DNA of 64,000 nucleotides from Duganella guangzhouensis (GCF_009674535.1 NZ_WKJK01000017.1:62001-126000); one strand, 5' to 3'. Shown: positions 1-9,568, counted from the first letter of the stretch. Notes: generated by a model from the letters alone, not told the origin. Numbers and translations: made by a program.

Positions 1-27
1 GCGCAGCTGGTTGAATTCGAGATTCAT
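1..27 (-). CDS. LysR-family transcriptional regulator, N-terminal fragment
   Basis: Only the first nine codons are inside the window. Read on the minus strand from an ATG at 27 they give MNLEFNQLR, which matches the usual opening of the LysR helix-turn-helix domain. A weak CGGA ribosome site lies just upstream. The gene is divergent from the dehydrogenase-transporter-porin operon starting at 118, the classic layout for a LysR regulator and its target. The rest of the gene lies left of the window, so the assignment is inferred from nine residues and context. Confidence 0.6.
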
Positions 28-117
28 TCCGATTTTTGAATTAATCGATATTCATTATAGCTTAGAAATAAAACGATCCTCTCCCTATAATCGATTCATC
101 GTTTTTGGAGAGATGAC
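28..117. promoter_or_regulatory. Divergent LysR/dehydrogenase control region
   Basis: This AT-rich 90-bp intergenic region contains two related words, TAATCGATATTCAT (42-55) and TAATCGATTCAT (88-99), about 45 bp apart. A TATAAT-like -10 overlaps the second copy. Paired ATCGAT-centred sites would suit a LysR regulator bound at a recognition and an activation site. The GGAGAG ribosome site for the gene at 118 lies at 107-112. Seen directly: the repeats. Inferred: that the divergent LysR protein binds them. Confidence 0.45.
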
Positions 118-1056
118 ATGCCCCCAGCCGTATTATTGATTTCCCCCGTGCTGCCGGAGCTGGACCGCCAGCTTGCCGAGCGCTACACCGTCCATCGCCT
201 GTATCAGCACGCCGACCAGAACGCGTATCTGAACCAGCACCAGCACAGCATCGTCGCCGTGGTCACCGGCGGCGCGCTCGGCATCAGCACCGCGCTGATG
301 GAGCGTTTGCCGGCGCTGAAGATCGTCACCATCAACGGCATCGGCACCGATGCGGTGGATCTGGGCTATGCGCGCCGGCATGGCATCCACGTCACCACCA
401 CGCCGGACGTGCTGACCGCCGATGTGGCTGATCTGGGCATCGGCCTGGCCATCGCCACGCTGCGTGGCCTGTGCACCGGCGACCGTTACGTGCGCGCCGG
501 TGACTGGGGCAGCAAGCCGCTGGCGCTGGCCAATAAATTCTCCGGCAAGCGGGTTGGCATCGTTGGCTTTGGCCGGGTTGGCCGGGCGATTGCGCAACGC
601 GCCGCCGCCTTCGATTGTCCGATCTCTTATGTCGACCGGCGCGAGCATGCCGATGTGCCATACCGTTACGTGTCCGACCTGCTGCAACTGGCGCGCGACA
701 GCGATGTGCTAGTGCTGGCCGCGTCGGCCAACGACGGCAAGGTGATCGTCACCAGCGAAGTGCTGGACGCGCTGGGACCGCAGGGGGTGTTGATCAACAT
801 CGCGCGCGGCAAGCTGGTGGACGAGCAGGCGCTGGTGCTGGCGTTGCAAGAGAAGCGTCTCGGCGGCGCCGGGCTCGATGTGTTTGTCGACGAGCCGCGC
901 GTGCCGGCCGCGTTGTGGACGATGGAGAACGTGGTGCTGCAACCGCACCGCGCCAGCGCCACCGAGGAAACCCGGCGCGACATGGGCCAGATTGTGCTCG
1001 ATAACCTGGCCGCGTACTTCGCCGGCCAGCGGCCGCCGACCAGCGTGACCATCTAA
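118..1056 (+). CDS. D-2-hydroxyacid dehydrogenase (hydroxypyruvate/glyoxylate reductase type)
   Basis: A 312-residue NAD(P)-dependent D-isomer-specific 2-hydroxyacid dehydrogenase, which interconverts a 2-oxoacid and a D-2-hydroxyacid in the cytoplasm. The Rossmann glycine motif is G150-x-G152-xx-G155. The catalytic triad is visible as R230 (in NIARGKLVD), E259 (in DVFVDEPRVP) and H277 (in QPHRAS). Length is normal for the family. It begins an operon with an ACS-type MFS importer and a porin, so it probably acts on the imported hydroxy acid or sugar acid. The substrate cannot be read from the sequence. Confidence 0.88.
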   Translation: MPPAVLLISPVLPELDRQLAERYTVHRLYQHADQNAYLNQHQHSIVAVVTGGALGISTALMERLPALKIVTINGIGTDAVDLGYARRHGIHVTTTPDVLTADVADLGIGLAIATLRGLCTGDRYVRAGDWGSKPLALANKFSGKRVGIVGFGRVGRAIAQRAAAFDCPISYVDRREHADVPYRYVSDLLQLARDSDVLVLAASANDGKVIVTSEVLDALGPQGVLINIARGKLVDEQALVLALQEKRLGGAGLDVFVDEPRVPAALWTMENVVLQPHRASATEETRRDMGQIVLDNLAAYFAGQRPPTSVTI

Positions 1057-1124
1057 GCGTTTCAGAACGCCCGGCATAACAACATAACACCGGCCGGGCC
1101 TCATCATTCATTGGAGGAGACACC

Positions 1125-2498
1125 ATGAGCAGATTCACCCCACCGGAAGCGGTCGCGGTCGAGCAGGCCGCCGCCGCAGCTGGAGCCGCGAGCGCCGGCC
1201 GCTTCCGCTATGTGATCCTGGCGCTGATCTTCGTCGCCACGGTAATTAACTACGCCGACCGCGCCACGCTGTCGATTGCCGGCACCGCAGTGTCGAAAGA
1301 CCTGGGCCTGAGCCCGAGCCAACTGGGTATCGTGTTCTCTGCCTTCGCCTGGGCTTACGTGATTGGCCAGGTGCCGGGCGGCTGGCTGCTGGACCGCTAC
1401 GGCGCCAAGCGCGTATACGGCGCCAGCATCGTGCTGTGGTCCTTGTGCACGCTGGCGCAGGGCTTTGTGCATTTCAGCGCCGGTGTCGCGATGGCGGTGG
1501 CCTCGCTGTTCCTGCTGCGTTTCATCCTCGGGCTGGTGGAGTCGCCGGCCTTCCCCGGCAATGCGCGCGTGGTGTCGACCTGGTTTCCAACCGGAGAACG
1601 TGGCCTGGCCACGGCGCTGTTCAACTCCGCGCAGTATCTGGCGGTGGTGTTGTTTACACCGCTGATGGCATGGCTGACCCACGTCTTCGGTTGGCAGCAT
1701 GTGTTTGTGTTCATGGGCTGTCTGGGGCTGGCGCTGGCCGCCTGCTGGTACTGGCTGATGGGCGAACCCAAGACTCATTCGCGCATGTCGGCCGGCGAAC
1801 TGCAATTCATCGAGGCTGGCGGCGCGCTGACCAATCTGGATAACGCGGTGCAGAACGCCAAGCCGAAACAGAAATGGTCGCAAGTGAAGCAGCTGTTCAC
1901 CAGCCGCATGATGTGGGGCGTGTACATCGGCCAGTACTGCATTACCTCGCTGACCTACTTCTTCATCACCTGGTTCCCGATTTATCTGATCAAGGGACGT
2001 GGCATGACCGTGATGACGGTCGGCCTGGTGGCGGTGCTGCCGGCGATTTGCGGGTTCGCCGGAGGTATCATCGGCGGTGCCTTGTCGGACTACCTGATAC
2101 GGCGCGGCATGTCGGCTTCCACTGCCCGCAAGATCCCTTTCATGGCGGGCATGGGCTTGTCGAGCTGTGTGGTGGCGGCCAATTTTGTCGACACCAACAG
2201 CGCGGTTGTCGCCATCATGGCGCTGGCGTTCTTTGGCAAGGGTCTGGGCGCGGTGGGCTGGGCGGTGGTGTCCGATACCGCGCCGCGTGAAATGACTGGT
2301 TTGTGTGGCGGCGTGTTTAACGGCTTGGGGAATATCGCCGGCATCGTCACGCCGATCGTGATCGGTTATGTGGTGGCCACCACCGGCTCGTTCAACAATG
2401 CGCTGTGGTTCGTTGGTGCGCACGGCTTGCTGGCCATTCTGGCATATGGCGTGCTGGCGGGACCGTTCAAACGGCTGGTCATCAAGGAGCGAGCATGA
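1125..2498 (+). CDS. MFS transporter, anion:cation symporter (ACS) family
   Basis: A 457-residue, 12-helix major facilitator protein. After a hydrophilic N-terminus of about 28 residues the first helix carries INYADRATLS, typical of the sugar-acid (glucarate/galactonate/hexuronate) branch. A motif-A-like loop, GGWLLDRYGAKRV, follows helix 2. The start has a GGAGGAG ribosome site. The stop overlaps the porin start by 4 bases (ATGA), so the two are translationally coupled. The likely role is proton-coupled uptake of an organic or sugar acid used by the upstream dehydrogenase; the exact ligand is unknown. Confidence 0.85.
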   Translation: MSRFTPPEAVAVEQAAAAAGAASAGRFRYVILALIFVATVINYADRATLSIAGTAVSKDLGLSPSQLGIVFSAFAWAYVIGQVPGGWLLDRYGAKRVYGASIVLWSLCTLAQGFVHFSAGVAMAVASLFLLRFILGLVESPAFPGNARVVSTWFPTGERGLATALFNSAQYLAVVLFTPLMAWLTHVFGWQHVFVFMGCLGLALAACWYWLMGEPKTHSRMSAGELQFIEAGGALTNLDNAVQNAKPKQKWSQVKQLFTSRMMWGVYIGQYCITSLTYFFITWFPIYLIKGRGMTVMTVGLVAVLPAICGFAGGIIGGALSDYLIRRGMSASTARKIPFMAGMGLSSCVVAANFVDTNSAVVAIMALAFFGKGLGAVGWAVVSDTAPREMTGLCGGVFNGLGNIAGIVTPIVIGYVVATTGSFNNALWFVGAHGLLAILAYGVLAGPFKRLVIKERA

Positions 2499-3562
2499 AA
2501 AAGATGCTGATGGCGGCCGCGCTGGCAGCAGTGGTGACGGCGGCCGGCGCGCAATCGAACGTGAGCTTGTATGGGATCGTCGACTTGGGCCTGGTGTCCG
2601 AACATGGCGGCGCCAATGGCGCGCTGACCAAGCTGACCAGCGGTATTGGCTCGGTGTCGCGCTTTGGCCTGCGCGGTGTGGAAGATCTGGGCGGCGGTCT
2701 GTCGGCGATCTTCACGCTGGAGTCGGGCGTGAAGGCGGACACCGGAGAACAGGACAGCGCCGGTGTGCTGTTCCAGCGCCAGGCGTGGATGGGATTGCGC
2801 AGCACCACCTGGGGCACGCTGACGCTGGGCCGGCAGTACACGCCGTTCTACAAAGTGTTTTCCGACGTGGCCGATCCCTTTGCCACCAGCTATGCTGGCA
2901 CGGCGCGCAATCTGTTCCCGGTCAGCGGCGCCACCACCCGCGCCAGCAATACGGTCAAGTATGCGACGCCGAATCTGCGCGGCTGGAGCGCGGAAGCGGC
3001 TTACACCTTTGGCGAACAGGCCGGGTCCAGCACCGCTGGCCGCCAGACCGGTTTCGCGGCGGGTTACGAGCAGGGACCGCTGGTGGTGCGGCTGGGGCGT
3101 CTGGACCGCAACAGCGATGTAGCGGGCGGCGCGCAGCACGACAGCGGCAGTAACACTATCCTGGCGGCCAATTACGACTTCAAGATCGTCAAGGCGTATG
3201 CGGCGTATGAGCGGGACAAGGGATATGGCGTCGGCACGCTGGCCAACACCTCGAACCCGTATGGCGGCGTGGCGCCGACGCCGTCCACCGACGCACGCGA
3301 ACTGCTGGTCGGCGTCACCATGCCACTGGGGCGGGGCAGTTTGATCGCCTCGCACATCGACAAGGATGATCGCAGCGGCTACAACCAGGATGCGCGGCAG
3401 GATGCGATCGGCTACGTCTATCCGTTGAGCGCACGCACCAGCGTCTACACCGCCTACGCCAAAATCCACAACAAGAACGGCGCCGGCTACACGGTGGGGA
3501 ACAACGCCGAGGCGGGCAGCGGCGATAGCGCGGTCAACCTCGGCTTGCGTCACACATTCTGA
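2495..3562 (+). CDS. Gram-negative general porin (outer membrane)
   Basis: A 355-residue porin of the Burkholderia/Neisseria type. The start at 2495 gives a signal peptide (MKKMLMAAALAAVVTAAGAQ) followed at once by SNVSLYGIVDLGL, the standard first beta strand of this family. The C-terminus ends ...NLGLRHTF with the terminal aromatic needed for BAM assembly. The ATG overlaps the MFS stop, so it is the third gene of the operon and probably supplies outer-membrane passage for the same substrate. Its 3' end overlaps the convergent DoxX gene by 13 bases. A longer reading from 2405 was discarded because it precedes the signal peptide. Confidence 0.9.
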   Translation: MKKMLMAAALAAVVTAAGAQSNVSLYGIVDLGLVSEHGGANGALTKLTSGIGSVSRFGLRGVEDLGGGLSAIFTLESGVKADTGEQDSAGVLFQRQAWMGLRSTTWGTLTLGRQYTPFYKVFSDVADPFATSYAGTARNLFPVSGATTRASNTVKYATPNLRGWSAEAAYTFGEQAGSSTAGRQTGFAAGYEQGPLVVRLGRLDRNSDVAGGAQHDSGSNTILAANYDFKIVKAYAAYERDKGYGVGTLANTSNPYGGVAPTPSTDARELLVGVTMPLGRGSLIASHIDKDDRSGYNQDARQDAIGYVYPLSARTSVYTAYAKIHNKNGAGYTVGNNAEAGSGDSAVNLGLRHTF

Positions 3563-3969
3563 CCGCGTGGGGCGATCGGCGCTTTGCTGCCGCGGCCCCA
3601 CAGGATGAAACTGACCAGTGCCAGCAGGATGAAGTTGAGCGGCAGCGCGGCGAATTCGCCACGCGAAGAGTGGAACATGATGGCCGCGAGCTGCAGCACT
3701 ACGCAGCCTAGCGCGGCCAGCACGCCCAGACGTGGCTGAATGCGGGTCAGGGCCGGCAGCAGGATGCCGACACCGCCTGCCACGTCGATCGCGCCCATCA
3801 GACGCAGAAACCACTCAGGCACTTCGCCCGGCCACACCCACATGCTGGCCAGCTGCTGCACCGGCAGGAACAGCTTCATGCAGCCGAACAGGATGAAGGC
3901 GATAAAAATCAGCGTTTGCGCCACCCACAGCGCAACCCGCAGCGGTTTGGACGAGCTTTGGACAGACAT
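3550..3969 (-). CDS. DoxX family membrane protein
   Basis: A 139-residue inner-membrane protein with four predicted helices. The first carries the family pattern FILFGCMKLF, followed by a loop with WLRLMG-like residues and GAIDVAGGVGILLPAL. DoxX/DoxD-like proteins are small quinone- or redox-associated membrane proteins of mostly uncertain role. The gene is divergent from the LysR gene at 4085, a common pairing in proteobacteria in which the LysR controls it. Its 3' end overlaps the porin by 13 bases on the other strand. GAGAATTCAC before the ATG is a weak ribosome site. Confidence 0.8.
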   Translation of the reverse strand: MSVQSSSKPLRVALWVAQTLIFIAFILFGCMKLFLPVQQLASMWVWPGEVPEWFLRLMGAIDVAGGVGILLPALTRIQPRLGVLAALGCVVLQLAAIMFHSSRGEFAALPLNFILLALVSFILWGRGSKAPIAPRGQNV

Positions 3970-4048
3970 GTGAATTCTCCGGTCAAGTAAGGATGTAGCG
4001 CATCGTAGCTAGCGCATCCCATCTTGACAATCGACATGTTCTCAATAA

Positions 4049-4073
4049 AACTTATCGATCAAATCGATAAGTT
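4049..4073. promoter_or_regulatory. Perfect 11-bp inverted repeat, probable LysR operator
   Basis: Arms AACTTATCGAT (4049-4059) and ATCGATAAGTT (4063-4073) are exact reverse complements separated by CAA. The element sits between the doxX start (3969) and the lysR start (4085), only 12 bp before the latter. LysR regulators bind T-N11-A dyads in such divergent regions, so autoregulation plus control of doxX is the natural reading. Binding is inferred; the symmetry is seen. Confidence 0.65.
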
Positions 4074-4084
4074 GAAGATCCCAC

Positions 4085-5020
4085 ATGCAGCCTCACCCTA
4101 CACTGGATCAGCTCCAGGTCTTTCTCGCCGTGGCCGAACAGGGCAGCTTTTCCGGCGCCGCGCGCAAGCTGCACCGCACGCAGTCGGTGGTCAGCTACAC
4201 CATCTCCAACCTGGAAGAACAGTTGGGCGTGGAGCTGTTCACGCGCACGGCGGCGCGGCGGCCGCAGTTGACCGATGCCGGCACCTCGGTGCTGGAAGAT
4301 GCGCGCCGCATGCTGAGCAATCTGGATGTGCTACGCGCCCGCGTGCGTGCCATGAGCGAGGGGCTGGAGGCGGAGCTGTGCGTGGCGTTGAGCGGGATTG
4401 TGCCATCCGAGATTGTGGTGACGGTGCTGCAGGCGTTCCGGAGCCGCTATCCGACCGTGTCGCTGAATGTCACCGTCGGCACGCTGGGCGTGGTGGTTGA
4501 TGCGCTGATGAGTGGCAAAGCGGCGCTGGGGTTCGGCGGCGCGTTGAGCACCCCCAACGACAGGCTGGCATTCGACCGCATCGGTCATACGGCGATGGTG
4601 CCGGTGGCGGCACCGGACCATCCGCTGGCGCAGCCTGCGCGCGCGTTGACGCTGGAGGATGTGCGCGACCAGACGCAGATCATCGTCTCCGATGCCTCGG
4701 GCTTGACCAAGGGGCGCGACTTCAATGTGTTTTCGCTGAAGACCTGGCGCGTTAGCGACCATGTCACCAAGCTGTTGTTCATTCGCGGTGGACTGGGATG
4801 GGGCGGACTGCCTGCCTCGCTGGTGCGCGAGGATCTGGAGCGCGGCCGGCTGCGGGTGCTGCCGTTTGCCGCGTTCGACCAGCGCGAGTTTGCGCTGTAT
4901 GCGATTCATAACAGCGCGCAGCCGCCAGGACCGGCCGCGCGCTGGTTGATCGACGCCTTTCGCGCCGGATTTGCCGGGTCAGCGCATCAGAACAGCGAGC
5001 GGATGCCCAGCGTGAAGTAG
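4085..5020 (+). CDS. LysR-family transcriptional regulator
   Basis: A 311-residue regulator. The N-terminal winged helix (residues 6-65) reads LDQLQVFLAVAEQGSFSGAA and then KLHRTQSVVSYTISNLEEQL, the typical LysR DNA-binding pattern. A periplasmic-binding-protein-like effector domain follows from about residue 92. It is transcribed away from doxX across a perfect dyad. The last 34 bases overlap the 3' end of the TonB receptor gene on the opposite strand. The effector is unknown. Confidence 0.9.
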   Translation: MQPHPTLDQLQVFLAVAEQGSFSGAARKLHRTQSVVSYTISNLEEQLGVELFTRTAARRPQLTDAGTSVLEDARRMLSNLDVLRARVRAMSEGLEAELCVALSGIVPSEIVVTVLQAFRSRYPTVSLNVTVGTLGVVVDALMSGKAALGFGGALSTPNDRLAFDRIGHTAMVPVAAPDHPLAQPARALTLEDVRDQTQIIVSDASGLTKGRDFNVFSLKTWRVSDHVTKLLFIRGGLGWGGLPASLVREDLERGRLRVLPFAAFDQREFALYAIHNSAQPPGPAARWLIDAFRAGFAGSAHQNSERMPSVK

Positions 5021-7776
5021 CGTCCGCGCGGGTCATCGGCCAGCGCGAAGCCGTCGCGCAGGCCGGCGCGGGTGCCGTTGCCGGAGTAGGCGCCGATCGG
5101 TGGCGTGGCGTCGAACAGGTTTTCGATGTTGAAGTACACCTGCGCGTCGCCCATGCCCAGATCGACCTTGTAGGCGAAGTTGACGCCGGTGGTGGCGAAC
5201 GAACGCATATGGTTGTTGACCCACACCTCGGCCGGATCGCCGCTCAGCTTCATGGCGCTGCGCCAGCGTTGATTGATGTCGACGGTGAAGTCGTTCATTG
5301 GACGGAAGCGGAAGTAGGCCGAGACCCGCACCGCCGGCGTTGAGGCCATGCCACCGGCGCCAAATGCGACGCCGCCCTGGTCCACGGTCGCCAGGCCAGG
5401 CTGGCGGTAGTAGACGTGCGGCTGCCACGCGGTCAGCAGGCGGAACGAGGCCGGACGGTCAAACAGTTTGCCCGCGTAGTTACCCTCCAAATCCAGGCCG
5501 AAGGTTTCAACCTCGGAGATGTTGACGCTGCGGTTGATCCAGGCGGTGACGGCGTTCGAGGCCGCAGTGCTGGTATAGCCGTTTGGCCGGATCTGCAGCG
5601 CGCAGTACGGCGAGGTGCCGCCGCTGGCGTAGCAGGCTTGCTGGAACGCGGTGGTGGAGCCGGACACGGTGGTGATCGCGTCCGAGATCTTGATGCGGTA
5701 GGCATCGGCCGCGAAGCTCAGTTTCGGCAGCGGTTTCCACACCGCGCCCAGCGTCATGGTGTTGCCGATTTCCGCTTTCAGGTCCGGGTTCGATTGGTCG
5801 ATCTGCGGCACCGCGTTGCTGGTGCCGGTCAGCAGGTCGGTCGGACGCACCACCACTTGCGACTGCGGCGCGAACAGGTCGTACAGCGTAGGGGCGCGGA
5901 TGTCGCGCGAGCGGGTGGTGCGGATGCGTAGTTTGTCGGTCACGCTCCAATCCAGGCCCACTTTCCACGTCGTGTAATTGCCGCTGGTGTTGTACGAGGT
6001 GTAACGCGCGGCGCCGTTGGCGCTCAGGCTTTTCGACAGCGGCACGTCGATCTCGCCGGCCACTTCCCACACGCGCTGGCTGACGCCTTGCGGGCTTTCG
6101 CCGAATACGTATTCGGTCAGGGTGGCGGTGGACGAGCAGTTCAGCGTCAGGCCGGTGCAGTTGACCAGGTCCGTCGGCCGCGAGCTGCTGTGCGACTTGA
6201 AGGCCACGTCGCGCCACTCGGCCGAGATGGCGCCGTTGACCGGGCCGGCCCAGTTGTCCAGCAATTTGCCGGAGAGCTGGCCGGTGATGTCGTTCATGGT
6301 GGTGAGCGAATCGAAGAACACGGTGTCGGTCACATAGTCGATGGCTTGCTGCGAGGCGGCGCTGGGGCCGAACACGTTGAGCGGCACGCAGTTGTCCATC
6401 AGGCCGGGATTGGTGACGGTGACGTTACACACGGTCTTGCCGCCGCTGCTGACGGCATCCAGCGCGGCCGACAGCTTCTGGCGGTTCAGCACATTGGCCA
6501 TCGCGGTATTCAGCTTGGAACGGCCGTAGGTGTAATCGACGTCCCATTTCCAGCCGTTGGTTTTACCTTCCAGGCCGGTGACGAACACCCACTGCTTGGA
6601 ATCCGAATCGGCTTGCAGGCGCGGGATGTCGCTCAAGAATTTGCTGAAGGTGAAGCTCGACTGGGTGGTCGGAATCAGCGCCTGGTATTCGGCCGGCAGG
6701 AAGGCGTTGGTGCGGCGCAGAGAGACGCCACTGAGCTGATTGGTCTCGGCGAAGTTGGTGTTGGTCTTCAGGTTGCCGGACAGCTGGGCGTAGGCGTGGA
6801 TGTCGCGGTTGATGTCGTAGTCGGCGCGGCCGAACAATTGGGTCGCTTGCAGGCGCGCCAGCAGGCCGGAGTCCCAGTAGCCGCCGTCGCCGCCGACTTC
6901 AATCGCCGAGGTGCCGGTGGCGGTGCCTGCCACGAAGGGACTCAGCACGCCATTGCTCTTGAAGGTCTGGCCGGCCAGCGCGCCGCTGGTAATCAGGCCG
7001 CCGAACGGGAAGCTTTTTTGGCGCAGGTTCGATTGCAGCACATAGGGATTGGCGGCGGTGCCGGCGCCGGTGACGCCAACCTGATTCAGCCAGTCGCGAT
7101 CGGAGCGGTTGTCGATGCCGCCTTCCTTGCGGTATTCAACGCCGGCTTCAACGTGCAGACCCTGGCCCAGATTGGCGCCCCAGGCCAGCGAGGCGTTGGA
7201 TTTGGCGGCGTCGTTGCGCGACGATTTGCCGTAGCTGGCATCAGCCTTGATGCCGTTGAATTTGTGATCGATGATGTAATTGACCACACCGGTCATGGCG
7301 TCCGAGCCGTAGACGGCCGAGACGCCGCCGGTGACCACGTCGACGCGCTCGACGAACTGCTGCGGAATCAGGTCGACGTCGACCGCGCCGTTGTACAGCG
7401 TGGGCGGGATCCGTTTGCCGTCCATCAGCACCAGCGTGCGGGTGGCGCCGATGTTGCGCAGGTTGAGCTGATTGGCCGAGCCACTGCCGCCGGCCGCGCT
7501 GCCGGCGGTGGTGGGATTGCTGGCCGAGCCGCGCGAGCCGGCAAACACAGGCAGCGTGTTGAGCGCGTCGGCCAGTGTCGATCCGGGACGCGAGGTAAGC
7601 AGGTCGTCGGCGGTGACCACCGTGGTTGGGGAGGGATTGCTGTCGCCGTTTTTGATGACGCGGGAACCGGTGACGGTCACCGAGGTTAGTGGCGCTTCGT
7701 CGGTTTGCGCCGAGGCGTTGACGCACAACGTGAGCATGCTCACGCCGCACACCAGCATGTGCTGCGGTTTCTTCAT
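4987..7776 (-). CDS. TonB-dependent outer-membrane receptor
   Basis: A receptor of about 929 residues. The start at 7776 is chosen because AGGAG lies 8 bases upstream and the product begins with a signal peptide (MKKPQHMLVCGVSML, cleaved near NASAQ). A TonB box-like SVTVTGSRV follows. The plug domain runs to about residue 190, with VERVDVVTGGVSAVYGSDAM, the usual plug motif. The barrel ends with YFTLGIRSLF. It belongs to the large-barrel class common in Massilia/Duganella and sphingomonads, which takes up oligosaccharides, peptides or siderophores. The ligand cannot be told. No partner gene is adjacent; the 3' end overlaps lysR. Confidence 0.9.
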   Translation of the reverse strand: MKKPQHMLVCGVSMLTLCVNASAQTDEAPLTSVTVTGSRVIKNGDSNPSPTTVVTADDLLTSRPGSTLADALNTLPVFAGSRGSASNPTTAGSAAGGSGSANQLNLRNIGATRTLVLMDGKRIPPTLYNGAVDVDLIPQQFVERVDVVTGGVSAVYGSDAMTGVVNYIIDHKFNGIKADASYGKSSRNDAAKSNASLAWGANLGQGLHVEAGVEYRKEGGIDNRSDRDWLNQVGVTGAGTAANPYVLQSNLRQKSFPFGGLITSGALAGQTFKSNGVLSPFVAGTATGTSAIEVGGDGGYWDSGLLARLQATQLFGRADYDINRDIHAYAQLSGNLKTNTNFAETNQLSGVSLRRTNAFLPAEYQALIPTTQSSFTFSKFLSDIPRLQADSDSKQWVFVTGLEGKTNGWKWDVDYTYGRSKLNTAMANVLNRQKLSAALDAVSSGGKTVCNVTVTNPGLMDNCVPLNVFGPSAASQQAIDYVTDTVFFDSLTTMNDITGQLSGKLLDNWAGPVNGAISAEWRDVAFKSHSSSRPTDLVNCTGLTLNCSSTATLTEYVFGESPQGVSQRVWEVAGEIDVPLSKSLSANGAARYTSYNTSGNYTTWKVGLDWSVTDKLRIRTTRSRDIRAPTLYDLFAPQSQVVVRPTDLLTGTSNAVPQIDQSNPDLKAEIGNTMTLGAVWKPLPKLSFAADAYRIKISDAITTVSGSTTAFQQACYASGGTSPYCALQIRPNGYTSTAASNAVTAWINRSVNISEVETFGLDLEGNYAGKLFDRPASFRLLTAWQPHVYYRQPGLATVDQGGVAFGAGGMASTPAVRVSAYFRFRPMNDFTVDINQRWRSAMKLSGDPAEVWVNNHMRSFATTGVNFAYKVDLGMGDAQVYFNIENLFDATPPIGAYSGNGTRAGLRDGFALADDPRGRYFTLGIRSLF

Positions 7777-7993
7777 TGTTTCATCTCCTGTATGGTGATT
7801 CAATTCACTCTGAGGCTGGAGCGTATAGAAAGATCAACCGCGTGGCTTTGGACGAAAACTAGATTTGCTTGCACGTTTGTTATGCAATGCCCAAAATCAA
7901 ATATCCACGAAATAAATAATTATTTCCACTTCGTCATTTTTATTGTTTTGTGACCCATATAATTGACGGCGAATAAACTCGACGAATGCGATT
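7777..7993. other. AT-rich intergenic region between the TonB receptor and the chemoreceptor
   Basis: These 217 bases hold no convincing gene. They are far more AT-rich than the neighbours and must contain both divergent promoters. A low-complexity dyad GAAATAA-N4-TTATTTC lies at 7909-7926. No FNR-type or LysR-type site stood out. Confidence 0.5.
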
Positions 7994-9568
7994 ATGCGGT
8001 TGAATTTTCCTGTAAGTAATATTGAATACGTGTTGGACGAAACGGAAACCATCGTCTCAAAAACCGACCTGCAAGGCAATATCTGCTACGTGAATGCCGA
8101 CTTTATTCGCATCAGTGGGTATGCCGAGGATGAGTTGCTGGGCGCGCCGCAGAATATCGTGCGCCACCCGGACATGCCGGCCGCCGCCTTCGAGGATCTG
8201 TGGCGTGCACTGAGAGCGGGGCGGGCCTGGAATGGGCTGGTTAAAAACCGTTGTAAAAATGGGGATTTTTACTGGGTCGAGGCGAATGCCGCACCTTATT
8301 TTGAAAATGGCAAGCTTGCCGGTTATACCTCGGTACGGGTAAAACCATCACGCGCGCAAATCGAGGCTGCCGAGCGTTTATATACAACGGAAAATCTGCG
8401 ATTTAAAGAAAAACGGCATATTTCATTATCAACGCAGTTTCATATTATATTTTTCGGGTTGACGCTATTAATGCTGGCGGCGTTGCTGCTGCCGGCTTTT
8501 AAAACCCTGATCGGCATCGATCTGATACTGGCGTTGGTGGGCATGATGGTGTTGCGTAAATCCGCCATTACGCCGCTGATCGCGATGCGCGGCGCGCTGG
8601 AACGCATGGGCGGCGGCGATTTGACCGGCCGCATCGCCACTGAAGGAGCGGCCGAGGTGGTGGCGATGCAGCATGCCTTGCGCGTGTTGCAGATCAATCT
8701 GCAATCGCTGGTGGGGCAGATCAAGGAGGCCAGCGCGGTGGTCGGGCGCGAGGCGCACGGTATCGCGCGCGGTAACGCCGATCTGTCGGCGCGCAGCGAG
8801 AGCCAGGCCAGCGCGCTCGAACAGACCGCCGCGTCGATGAGGCAGATGACCGGCACCGTGCACCAGAATGCCGACAATGCGCACGAGGCCAACGATGTGG
8901 CGCTGACCGCGGCGCGGGTGGCGGCGGATGGCGGCGCCGCCGTGGCTGCGGTGGTGCGGACGATGGAGGCAATCCGCGCCAGCTCGACGCGGATTGCGGA
9001 CATTATCGATGTCATCGACGGCATCGCGTTTCAGACCAATATTCTGGCGCTGAATGCCGCCGTGGAGGCGGCACGCGCGGGCGAACAGGGACGCGGCTTT
9101 GCCGTGGTGGCGGGCGAGGTGCGGCAACTGGCACAGCGCTCGGCCAGCGCCGCGCATGAAATCACGGCGCTGATCAATAGCTCGGTCGAGCAGATCGGCA
9201 ATGGCAGCCGCGAGGCGGCGGATGCGGGCCGCATCATGCGCGAAATGGTGACATCGGTGGCCGAGGTGGAGCGCTATATGGGCCAGATCAGCCAGGCCAG
9301 CAGGGAGCAAAGCAGCGGCATCGCGCAGATCGACCAGGCGGTGGGCCATATCGACAGCATCAACCAGCAGAACGCGGCGGTGGCGGAAGACGCGGCGCTG
9401 GCGGCGCAGCGCATGCAGCGGCAGGCGGTGGTACTGCAGCACCTGATCGCTCAGTTCAAGCTGGTGGCGGGCGGGCCAGCCATGGTGATGACGATGCCGG
9501 CGCGACGCCAGCACGCGTCACCAAGCGGTGGCGCGGCAGCGGGCCGGCTTAGCGTCGGCCGACCATGA
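7994..9568 (+). CDS. PAS-containing methyl-accepting chemotaxis protein (Aer-like)
   Basis: A 524-residue chemoreceptor. The N-terminal PAS domain (about 10-125) carries YVNADFIRISGYAEDELLG and NIVRHPDMP, hallmarks of Aer-type redox/oxygen PAS sensors. One or two membrane helices lie near residues 147-190, followed by a HAMP-like segment. The cytoplasmic signalling domain includes the hairpin tip DGIAFQTNILALNAAVEAAR, where CheA/CheW bind. There is no periplasmic ligand domain, so it probably senses internal energy or redox state. The start has only a weak ribosome site. The last 20 bases overlap the 74-residue gene on the other strand. Confidence 0.9.
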   Translation: MRLNFPVSNIEYVLDETETIVSKTDLQGNICYVNADFIRISGYAEDELLGAPQNIVRHPDMPAAAFEDLWRALRAGRAWNGLVKNRCKNGDFYWVEANAAPYFENGKLAGYTSVRVKPSRAQIEAAERLYTTENLRFKEKRHISLSTQFHIIFFGLTLLMLAALLLPAFKTLIGIDLILALVGMMVLRKSAITPLIAMRGALERMGGGDLTGRIATEGAAEVVAMQHALRVLQINLQSLVGQIKEASAVVGREAHGIARGNADLSARSESQASALEQTAASMRQMTGTVHQNADNAHEANDVALTAARVAADGGAAVAAVVRTMEAIRASSTRIADIIDVIDGIAFQTNILALNAAVEAARAGEQGRGFAVVAGEVRQLAQRSASAAHEITALINSSVEQIGNGSREAADAGRIMREMVTSVAEVERYMGQISQASREQSSGIAQIDQAVGHIDSINQQNAAVAEDAALAAQRMQRQAVVLQHLIAQFKLVAGGPAMVMTMPARRQHASPSGGAAAGRLSVGRP

